Part shown: positions 21,186 through 27,774 of the stretch, in pieces
Layout of the letters: every line of letters begins with the position of its first letter
How positions within the stretch are numbered: position 1 is the first letter of the stretch
Source of the DNA: Pseudomonadota bacterium
GTDB lineage: Bacteria > Pseudomonadota > Gammaproteobacteria > Burkholderiales > Chitinibacteraceae
Reading direction: 5' to 3'
NCBI GenBank assembly: GCA_026399755.1
Contig: JAPLQI010000093.1
Span: forward strand, 1-64,000
Length of the DNA: 64,000 nucleotides
The notes under the pieces: generated by a model
The model's input: only the letters and a program-made list of their open reading frames with translations
Told to the model about the DNA's origin: nothing
Databases searched by the model: none
Translations under genes and position numbers: made by a program

Positions 21186-21448
21186 GCGGTCAAACACTCA
21201 GCAGTAGTGAATACACGTATTGGCTCCGCGAACTGAAAAGTCGTTTCTCTAGCCTGCAACTCAAAGCCACCATTGCTGTTAATACCACGCTGCTGCAGTT
21301 CTACTGGGAGCTGGGGCAGGATATTGTGGCCAAACAGCAAAATCACGCATGGGGCGATGGATTTCTGGCGCAGCTAAGCCAAGACTTAAGGCGTGAATAC
21401 CCTGAAATTAAAGGATTTTCGCTGCGAAACCTTAAATATATCCGCATC

Positions 21449-21475
21449 AATTGGGCAACAGGCTGTTGCCCAATT
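21449..21475. repeat. 27-bp palindrome in yhcG-like gene, copy 1
   Basis: Perfect inverted repeat with 13-bp arms (AATTGGGCAACAG) around one central base. It belongs to a family of related palindromes seen only in the island (also 21488, 22253, 26847 and 27728). In the C-terminal frame of the nuclease it encodes GQQAVAQL. Confidence 0.85.
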
Positions 21476-21487
21476 ATCGCCCCCTGC

Positions 21488-21514
21488 AATTGCGCAACAG
21501 GCTGTTTCGCAATT
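21488..21514. repeat. 27-bp palindrome in yhcG-like gene, copy 2
   Basis: Near-perfect inverted repeat (arms AATTGCGCAACAG / CTGTTTCGCAATT), spaced 39 bp from copy 1 start to start, i.e. 13 codons. It encodes AQQAVSQL, a near duplicate of the peptide encoded by copy 1. Confidence 0.8.
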
Positions 21515-22252
21515 ACACAGCATCCCTTGGGGCCATAATTTAGCCATTATTGCTAAGTGCAAAGGCCAGCAAGAAGCGCTTTATTATGTGCAGAACACGC
21601 TGGCTTACGGCTGGAGCCGCAGTGTTTTAACCCATCAGATTGCAAGCGGGCTGTGGCAGCGCGAAGGTAAGGCCATCAGCAATTTTGCGCAAACTCTGCC
21701 AGCCGCCCAATCTGATCTGGCCACGCAAACGCTAAAAGATCCTTATGTATTTGATTTTCTTTCGCTGAGCAAAGAGCACAGCGAGCGGGAACTGGAGCTG
21801 GGGCTAATCCAGCATATCACCCAGTTTTTATTAGAGCTTGGCTCAGGCTTTGCCTATATCGGCCGACAAGTGCCCTTGCAAGTGGGCGAGCGCGATTTCT
21901 TCCTCGATTTACTGTTCTATCACACCCGCCTGCACTGCTATCTGGTAATCGAGCTGAAAACGGTTGAATTTGAGCCGGAATACGCCGGTAAGCTTAATTT
22001 CTATCTAAAAGCCGTCGACGAGCAACTGCGCAGCGAGCACGACCAGCCCACCATTGGCCTGTTGCTGTGTAAAAGCAAAGACAAACTGGTCGCCGAATAT
22101 GCGCTCAGCGACATCCACAAACCCATAGGCATCGCCGAATATCAACTGCTGCGCGAGCTGCCAGCCACGCTGATCAGCAATTTGCCGAGTATTGAAGCGA
22201 TTGAAGCGGAATTAAGTGGCGAGATGGGGAATGGCGATGAGGAGTAAAGCAA

Positions 22253-22275
22253 TTGTGCAAGCGGCGCTTGCACAA
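22253..22275. repeat. Palindrome after yhcG-like gene
   Basis: Arms TTGTGCAAGC / GCTTGCACAA with a 3-bp centre, flanked by AAT/ATT. Its overall shape and the AATTG ends resemble the 21449/21488 palindromes. One of its frames reads VQAALAQI, close to the QQAVAQL encoded by those copies. It could be part of a decayed second yhcG copy. Confidence 0.6.
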
Positions 22276-22351
22276 ATTCGGTATGTCAGCGAGAACAAGC
22301 CCGTATGTAGCTTTGATGAATATACTAATGGAACGATGGGAGGACTGGGGT

Positions 22352-22912
22352 ATGAGTTTTAAACCCTCAATTCATCATCGGCGATCAATTCGCCTGCAAG
22401 ACTATGACTACAGCCAAGCGGGAGCCTATTTCATCACCATTTGCACACAAGGCCGTGAATGCAATTTAGGTGTGATTGAAAATGGCGCCATGCTTCTATC
22501 TTTAGTGGGTGAGTGTGTCTGTGCCGCATATCATGATTTACCCAAACGATTCCCGAATATCTCGCTCGACGCTTTCACCATCATGCCCAACCACCTGCAC
22601 GGTATTTTGGTCATTACCCCCGTAGGGGCGCCGATTGCTGCGCCCTTATCCACTATTGCGCCAATCACAAGCAAGGGCGCAGCAAGCAGCGCCCCTACGG
22701 TCGGCGAAATCATGCGCGCATTCAAATCATTGTCGGCTATTGCCGCAAATCGCCTATTGAACCGTGTGGGGCAGCCGTTCTGGCAACGTAATTATTGGGA
22801 GCATGTTATTCGTGATGAACAGGAATGGCAGACCATTCGTGAATATATTCACCACAACCCACAGCAATGGGAGCAAGACAAGTTGTATGTTTCCATGGGA
22901 GCTGGGGTATGA
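22352..22912 (+). CDS. REP-associated tyrosine transposase (RAYT)
   Basis: Single-strand transposase of the IS200/IS605-like Y1 family, thought to mobilise REP palindromes. Starting at ATG 22352 (MSFKPSIHHRRSIRLQDYDY) it is 186 aa, usual for RAYTs. The HUH metal motif is MPNHLHGILV, and YWEHVIRDEQEW contains the candidate catalytic tyrosine and C-terminal helix. The upstream extension to 22253 runs through a palindrome. Residues about 91-116 are encoded by a REP-like inverted pair (22621-22700), in frame between the HUH motif and the next conserved block. A second copy follows the gene. The start overlaps an hsdM-end-like sequence. Confidence 0.9.
   Translation: MSFKPSIHHRRSIRLQDYDYSQAGAYFITICTQGRECNLGVIENGAMLLSLVGECVCAAYHDLPKRFPNISLDAFTIMPNHLHGILVITPVGAPIAAPLSTIAPITSKGAASSAPTVGEIMRAFKSLSAIAANRLLNRVGQPFWQRNYWEHVIRDEQEWQTIREYIHHNPQQWEQDKLYVSMGAGV
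22621..22700. repeat. REP-like doublet inside the RAYT coding region
   Basis: Inverted pair: left arm begins CGTAGGGGCGC, right arm ends GCGCCCCTACG, enclosing a spacer. The right 44 bp are identical to the copy at 22929-23020, while the left arm has diverged. It is translated in frame within the transposase. Confidence 0.85.
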
Positions 22913-22928
22913 GCTCTGAACACAATGT

Positions 22929-23020
22929 CGTAGGGGCGCTGCTTGCTGCGCCCGCCGTTGTGCCCTTTTCCAATATCGCGCCAATCACAAGCAAGGGCGC
23001 AGCAAGCAGCGCCCCTACGG
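22929..23020. repeat. REP-like doublet downstream of the RAYT gene
   Basis: Perfect inverted arms of about 24 bp (starting GTAGGGGCGCTGCTTGCTGC) separated by a ~40-bp spacer. It lies 16 bp after the RAYT stop. With the internal copy it is the presumed substrate of the adjacent transposase. Confidence 0.88.
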
Positions 23021-23086
23021 TGATTGCACTTATTGGGTATGTGGCTACAGCTTTCTATAAATTTGACCCGCAGAGATATACCTATA

Positions 23087-23152
23087 GCAACGGATACAGT
23101 AATCGATGCGCTGATTCGTCAGAAACTGGGAGGGCTGGGGTATGAGTTCTGA
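23087..23152 (+). pseudogene. Remnant of a second hsdM 3' end
   Basis: The last 21 codons read ATDTVIDALIRQKLGGLGYE then Phe and stop. This resembles the C-terminus of the intact HsdM (LLIRKKLGELGYEF) with the same stop/start overlap into hsdS. No start or upstream hsdM sequence is present. It suggests hsdS came with a different hsdM from the one now at 19433. Confidence 0.6.
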
Positions 23153-24620
23153 GCTTCAAACGGATAAGGCACATGTGCCGTATGAATCAGAGCTACGCCG
23201 TAGGTGGTCTCAAGCTGGCGGTAGCATTCCTGACGACTGGAAAATCGTTACCCTAGAAACTTTACTCAAAGACAATAAAAGTATTGCTGTTGGTGTTATG
23301 TATCCGGGGCCGGATACACAGGGTGGTATTAAATTAATAAAAGTTGGTGATATTAAAGGCGGACTTATTCCGCAGAAACCGAATTATTGTATTTCTCCCG
23401 AAACCAACGAAGAGCACAAGCGCACTCAATTAATTGGTGATGAGTTGTTAATTACACTGGTTGGCAATCCCGGCGAATGCGTTGTTGTCACTCCAGCCAT
23501 GGCGGGCTGGAATCCTGCACGAGCCATTGCAGTTATTCGCTTGGCTGAACCTAGCTTGCGTGTATATCTAAAAACCGTTTTGGAAAGTGCTGCAGGTAAG
23601 CATTTAATTGATGCAGTTTTGAATACCACTGTTCAAAAGACACTCAATCTAAAGGATATTCGCCAGCTTCCTGTTCCAATGCCACGAAGCGAAACTATTC
23701 GCGCAATTTCATCATTTTCGGAGGCGCTTAGTGACCGAATTGGCTTGTTGCGCGAGACCAATGCGACGCTGGAGGCGATGGCGCAGGCGTTGTTTAAGTC
23801 GTGGTTTGTCGATTTCGACCCCGTCCATGCTAACGCCGGCACCAAGCAAATGATCAACCCCGCGTCATCCCCGAGTGATTTTGCCGGGGATCCAGCCGCG
23901 CCACTGGATTCCCGCCTGCGCGGGAATGACGATTTACTCCCGCCCGAACTCCAAACCCTCTTCCCCGCCACCTTCACCGCTTCCCCACAAGGCTTGGTGC
24001 CGGAGGGGTGGAAGTGGCTGGAGCTTGATGAAGCTTACGAACTTAACCCAAAGCGCAACTTGAAGAAAGGTACCTTGGCCAAGTATCTCGACATGGCCAG
24101 CGTGGGTACTAGTGGGCATACCGCAGAAAGTGCAATCAATCGGGAGTTTAGCTCGGGTACAAAATTCATCAATGGCGACACGCTCCTTGCGCGCATCACG
24201 CCATGCCTAGAAAACGGTAAGACTGCCTTTGTTGATTTTCTGGAAGAGGATGAAATAGGTTGGGGCTCAACCGAGTTTATCGTTATGCGGCCAAAGGCGC
24301 CGTTGCCCGCCTATCATGCCTATCTGCTGGCACGATTCCCCGTATTCAGAGAGTTTGCAATTCAGAGTATGTCTGGCACAAGTGGACGCCAGCGAGTTCA
24401 AAACGATGTACTTGGGCGTTATATGTTGGCTGTGCCTGATTCTGCGGTGGCAGAGCTGTTTGGTCAGACAGTTGAAGCAATGCAACAGAAAATTGCGGCC
24501 AATCATCAACAAGCCCAAACCCTCGCCACCCTGCGCGACACGCTGCTGCCGCGCCTCATCTCCGGTCAGCTTCGCCTGCCGGATGCCGATGCGATGCAAG
24601 CGGAGGTCTGTGATGTTTGA
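23142..24620 (+). CDS. hsdS: Type I restriction-modification system, specificity subunit HsdS
   Basis: DNA-recognition subunit, 492 aa, with two target-recognition domains (about 20-195 and 280-440). Each is followed by a conserved helical segment: ETNATLEAMAQALFKSWFVD, and AQTLATLRDTLLPRLISGQL at the C-terminus. It should pair with HsdM and HsdR to recognise a bipartite sequence that cannot be predicted here. The ATG overlaps an hsdM-like stop. Between the central helices and TRD2 (about residues 241-263) the reading frame passes through a dRS3-type repeat encoding SRLRGND. Whether this loop is tolerated is unknown, but the frame stays open. The stop overlaps the next gene by 8 bp. Confidence 0.93.
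   Translation: MSSELQTDKAHVPYESELRRRWSQAGGSIPDDWKIVTLETLLKDNKSIAVGVMYPGPDTQGGIKLIKVGDIKGGLIPQKPNYCISPETNEEHKRTQLIGDELLITLVGNPGECVVVTPAMAGWNPARAIAVIRLAEPSLRVYLKTVLESAAGKHLIDAVLNTTVQKTLNLKDIRQLPVPMPRSETIRAISSFSEALSDRIGLLRETNATLEAMAQALFKSWFVDFDPVHANAGTKQMINPASSPSDFAGDPAAPLDSRLRGNDDLLPPELQTLFPATFTASPQGLVPEGWKWLELDEAYELNPKRNLKKGTLAKYLDMASVGTSGHTAESAINREFSSGTKFINGDTLLARITPCLENGKTAFVDFLEEDEIGWGSTEFIVMRPKAPLPAYHAYLLARFPVFREFAIQSMSGTSGRQRVQNDVLGRYMLAVPDSAVAELFGQTVEAMQQKIAANHQQAQTLATLRDTLLPRLISGQLRLPDADAMQAEVCDV
23864..23930. repeat. dRS3-like repeat inserted in hsdS
   Basis: The right part is ATTCCC-8 bp-GGGAAT, exactly the dRS3 pattern known from Neisseria. The outer ends GTCATCCCC and GGGAATGAC are roughly inverted. 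The element is read through in frame and encodes the recognisable peptide DSRLRGND. Confidence 0.8.
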
Positions 24621-26652
24621 TCTACACACGCTAGATGATCTAAGCCTACTGGCTGAATCTTATGAACTGGAATGCAAGCTGGCGCAGGGGCGAGATGGTC
24701 TAGGGGAACTTCCTAAGGACTTCTGGCCGACGTATTCAGCGATGAGCAACGCCTATGGTGGCGTGGTATTGCTGGGAGTACGCGAAAAACAAGGGCAATT
24801 CACTATTGCAGGATTAGATAATCCGGCAAAGGTGCGTGGTGATCTCTTTAATACCTTGAATAACCCAGCCAAAGTCAGCTCAAACCTTTTATCTGACGCT
24901 CATGTGTATGAAGCATGTATTGATAACAAGGTGATCCTAGTCGTGAATATTCCAGCAGCGACCCGAAAGCAGAAACCGGTGTATCTGAACGGGCAACCAC
25001 TGGGCAATACTTACCGGCGTCTGCATGAAGGTGATCGTCATTGTGATGATGAAACCGTCAAGCGCATGTTGGCCGAGCAAATGGAAGACGAGCGTGATGC
25101 GCGCATTTTGCCTGGCTTTAGCATGGCGGATATTGACACTGAGAGCCTGCGCATCTATCGGCAAATGCTGCGCGATGAAAAACCGGCCCATCCTTTTTTG
25201 GAGCAGGATGATTTCAATTTTCTCGTCAGTTTGCGTGGCTGGCGGCGTGATCGACAAACAGGCGAGGAAGGGTTGACCTTGGCCGGACTGCTGATGTTTG
25301 GCAATTGGTTGGCCATCCAAGAAGGCGTACCGAATTATTTCGTAGATTATCAGGAACGACCAGAGGCAAAAGCCGAGCTACGCTGGGTGGATAGGCTTGT
25401 GCCGGATGGTAGCTGGACTGGCAATTTGTTTGAGTTTTATCGGCGGGTGTATCGCAAATTGGTGGCTGATTTGAAAGTACCATTTGCCCTGAAAGATGGC
25501 CAGCGGCAAGACGATACACCTGTACATGTGGCTTTGCGTGAGGCCTTGGTCAATACGCTGGTACATGCCGATTATAGTGGTCGCCTTTCGGTGCTGGTGG
25601 TGAAGCGCCCTGATATGTTTGGGTTCAGAAATCCTGGCGGTTTGCGCCTACCTATTGAGCAGGTGATTCGCGGCGGGGATAGCGATTGCCGGAATCGCAT
25701 TCTGCATCAGATGTTTTTATTGATTGGCCTTGGTGAACGAGGCGGATCAGGCATACCCAAAATTTATAGCGGCTGGCGGAGTTGCGATTGGCGTCCCCCT
25801 TTACTCTTGGAAAAAGACGAGCCAGAGCAAACTCAGCTAGTGCTTCATATGGCTGATTTGCTACCTAGCCATATTGTTGAACAGTTGCGTCAGCGCTTGG
25901 GGGCAAGATTTGATGGACAGGATCAGGCTGGGCGTTTGATATTGGTGACTGCGGCATTAGAGCGGGCAGTGAGCCACAATCGTTTGCTCGAAATTTGCGG
26001 AGCACATGCGCACGACTTGAGTGTATTGCTGGCGACTCTTGTGCGGGATGGACTATTACTTTCAGATGGTAAATCACGCGGTACAGTCTATTTCTTGCCG
26101 GGAGAAACTTTGCCGACACCTGAGCAGGTGTTTGTTGGTCCAAACATATTATCGTCGGTCATTGGCAATATGGGGAGCAGCTCCGAGTATTTAGAAAGCA
26201 GCTCCGAGTATTTGGTGGGCAGCTCCGAGTATTTGCCCGAAAGCTCCAAACATATAACTCCAGAAACCCATCATCAGTTAGAGGCAAAAACAGAAGCCAG
26301 TCGAGATGGATATGGCCGCTTGCTCTCGCCATTGCTCGATGCGCCAATTATTGATGATCTAGAGGTACTTGATGAAGGTTTCCGTCTTATGTTGGAAAAG
26401 CTCGCAGATGAGCCGAGAACTAAGGCTAAATTGGGGCAACAGCAAATGGAACGAGTTTTACTCACTTTATGCCGCGATCAATTTCTCACTTTATCTGCCT
26501 TAGCATCTTTAGTTAACCGCAATGCAGATGGTCTACGTCAGCAATATCTTAGCAAGATGGTTAGAAGTAGAGTTGTCATGCTGGCGTTCCCAACTAAGCC
26601 AACTCATGAAAAGCAAGCTTACCGTGCTGTAGAGGGGGCTGATTCTGAGTAG
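24613..26652 (+). CDS. AlbA_2/Schlafen-like ATP-binding protein with winged-helix tail
   Basis: A 679-aa protein of the group annotated as AlbA_2 DNA-binding/'putative transcriptional regulator' ATPases. The N-terminal AlbA_2 domain runs to about residue 130 (ESYELECKLAQG, SNAYGGVVLLGVRE). A GHKL-type HATPase_c_4 region spans about 290-390 (LREALVNTLVHADY, FRNPGG, GERGGSGIPKI). Winged-helix-like segments lie near 430-490 and at the C-terminus. Between them is a tandem repeat of SSEYL (about residues 517-540). The ATG at 24613 overlaps the hsdS stop (ATGTTTGA), so it is coupled to hsdS. Such genes frequently ride inside type I RM loci; a regulatory or anti-phage role is inferred, not shown. 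Confidence 0.85.
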   Translation: MFDLHTLDDLSLLAESYELECKLAQGRDGLGELPKDFWPTYSAMSNAYGGVVLLGVREKQGQFTIAGLDNPAKVRGDLFNTLNNPAKVSSNLLSDAHVYEACIDNKVILVVNIPAATRKQKPVYLNGQPLGNTYRRLHEGDRHCDDETVKRMLAEQMEDERDARILPGFSMADIDTESLRIYRQMLRDEKPAHPFLEQDDFNFLVSLRGWRRDRQTGEEGLTLAGLLMFGNWLAIQEGVPNYFVDYQERPEAKAELRWVDRLVPDGSWTGNLFEFYRRVYRKLVADLKVPFALKDGQRQDDTPVHVALREALVNTLVHADYSGRLSVLVVKRPDMFGFRNPGGLRLPIEQVIRGGDSDCRNRILHQMFLLIGLGERGGSGIPKIYSGWRSCDWRPPLLLEKDEPEQTQLVLHMADLLPSHIVEQLRQRLGARFDGQDQAGRLILVTAALERAVSHNRLLEICGAHAHDLSVLLATLVRDGLLLSDGKSRGTVYFLPGETLPTPEQVFVGPNILSSVIGNMGSSSEYLESSSEYLVGSSEYLPESSKHITPETHHQLEAKTEASRDGYGRLLSPLLDAPIIDDLEVLDEGFRLMLEKLADEPRTKAKLGQQQMERVLLTLCRDQFLTLSALASLVNRNADGLRQQYLSKMVRSRVVMLAFPTKPTHEKQAYRAVEGADSE

Positions 26653-26948
26653 ATATCTTTAGATACAAGCGCTTTTGTGAATTTAATGAGTGATTTAATA
26701 CAAATCGCTCACACGGGGAATATTTATCACAAGTCTTTGTTTCTGTTTGAGTAAAGTGCTTTAACGCAAACGGCTGCGCTGGTATCTAGGTGAAGAGTTA
26801 ATGCTGAGAATGTCGATTCAGTCGACATGTACGAGGTTGGGGCGACCAATTGGTCAGCAGCTTGCTGACCAATTGTCATGATCTGTCGATGATTGACGAC
26901 TAGGGAATGAGTACACACAGGCATGTGCTCATTTGAATAGGATATGTA
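26653..26948. other. Intergenic region with palindromes upstream of the DUF6933 gene
   Basis: Contains a 29-bp palindrome at 26847-26875 (arms CAATTGGTCAGCA) and a 19-bp inverted repeat ATGTCGA-5 bp-TCGACAT near 26812-26830. TGTCGAT recurs at about 26885 and again at about 27647 and 27687, flanking the DUF6933 gene. These could be operators or hairpins; no promoter was assigned with confidence. Confidence 0.5.
26847..26875. repeat. 29-bp palindrome of the island family
   Basis: Arms CAATTGGTCAGCA / TGCTGACCAATTG around a 3-bp centre. It shares the AATTG ends and CAG/CTG centre with the copies in the yhcG-like gene. Confidence 0.8.
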
Positions 26949-27635
26949 ATGCAGTTTTATTGCTCAAAAGCCGCCGCTGAGGCGCTGGAAACCACCCACA
27001 AGGGTAAGGTTAAATCGTGGTTAGAGGCTGCTCCCGCTTCCAAGGCAGCTGGGCCGTGGGTGTGGCAGGTGCATGCGATTAAGCTGGCACGGCAGAATGT
27101 GTTTATCGTGATGGAACGCGAAACGCGTTTTTCTATGGTGTTTTGGGGCATCAAGAAAGGCGATGGCGAAACGCTGCTGAAACAGTTTTACGCGCGGCTG
27201 GTGAATTTGCTGCTGTGGATTAACCAAGATGTAAATTACTTATCCGAAGTGGATGCCGTCGCGGCGATTGAACGGATATTGGAACGTGTCCAGCGATACT
27301 GTTTCGTTGCTGGCGTAGACCGCAGCGCGCAAACGCATATCAATGAAGTGGCGCGTGAATGTGACTATGCCTTTCATATGAATGGTTGCCTGCCTAATCC
27401 AGAGGGTGAGGCAGCTGCCTTTGATATGAAGATCAATGACACGCTGCGTAGTGTGCGTGGCGGTGATTATTTTTGGCCATTTGAAGCGTTTTTTTGCTCA
27501 TGGGCGCGTGAATATGCGGGTGCAACTCCAGCGCAATGCGAGGAGTTGATGCAGCGCTTTTTGCAACTGCATCGTGCAAAATCGGCTATTTATGGGGATA
27601 ACTTCATCGCGGATGAGGGCTGGTTGCCTAAGTAA
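26949..27635 (+). CDS. DUF6933-like hypothetical protein
   Basis: A 228-aa protein of unknown function. The N-terminal part (MQFYCSKAAAEALETTHKGK, then VWQVHAIKLARQNVFIVMERETRFS) resembles the DUF6933 family, which has a small domain with a conserved Trp/His and an 'xNRKxxVLVN'-like strand. The middle is helical (LLKQFYARLVNLLLWINQ). An AGGAT ribosome site precedes the ATG. It lies between the AlbA_2 ATPase and hsdR in the same direction, so it is probably an accessory passenger of the RM locus. The family match is from memory of its pattern and moderately sure. Confidence 0.65.
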   Translation: MQFYCSKAAAEALETTHKGKVKSWLEAAPASKAAGPWVWQVHAIKLARQNVFIVMERETRFSMVFWGIKKGDGETLLKQFYARLVNLLLWINQDVNYLSEVDAVAAIERILERVQRYCFVAGVDRSAQTHINEVARECDYAFHMNGCLPNPEGEAAAFDMKINDTLRSVRGGDYFWPFEAFFCSWAREYAGATPAQCEELMQRFLQLHRAKSAIYGDNFIADEGWLPK

Positions 27636-27727
27636 TCAGGCAAACGTGTCGATTTATTGATGTTTTTTAAACATGTTTTGTGAATGTGTCGATTGCATCA
27701 ATATATTTCGACATGATGCATTGCTTA

Positions 27728-27750
27728 TTGGGCAGCAGGCTGCTGCCCAA
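27728..27750. repeat. 23-bp palindrome just upstream of hsdR
   Basis: Perfect arms TTGGGCAGCAG / CTGCTGCCCAA with one central base, 25 bp before the hsdR start. It matches the family at 21449 with C-to-G exchanges kept symmetrical on both arms, which argues that the hairpin shape is conserved. Confidence 0.8.
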
Positions 27751-27774
27751 ATCGGGAAACGCTGGGAGGCGTGA

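Larger units (their letters stand above)
21182..22247 (+). pseudogene. YhcG/DUF1016-type PD-(D/E)XK nuclease, frameshifted
   Basis: The N-terminal DUF1016 half (SSSEYTYWLRELKSRF ... GFSLRNLKYIR) is in one frame. The C-terminal half, from about 21450 on, is in another (GQQAVAQLS ... IPWGHN ... to the stop at 22247). The C-terminal half holds the PD-(D/E)XK core: ERDFFLDLLFYH and CYLVIELK. The frame is lost immediately before two 27-bp palindromes (21449-21475 and 21488-21514), and several residues expected between the LKYIR and PWGHN blocks appear to be missing. YhcG proteins are often found with type I RM systems. As it stands a full-length protein cannot be made; the C-terminal piece could be translated alone. 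Confidence 0.85.

Noticed and set aside
22867-23145. 92-codon open frame between the RAYT and hsdS
   Set aside because: It runs through the REP-like doublet and an hsdM remnant in the wrong frame; its peptide is the translation of the repeat (SKGAASSAPTV), not a protein.
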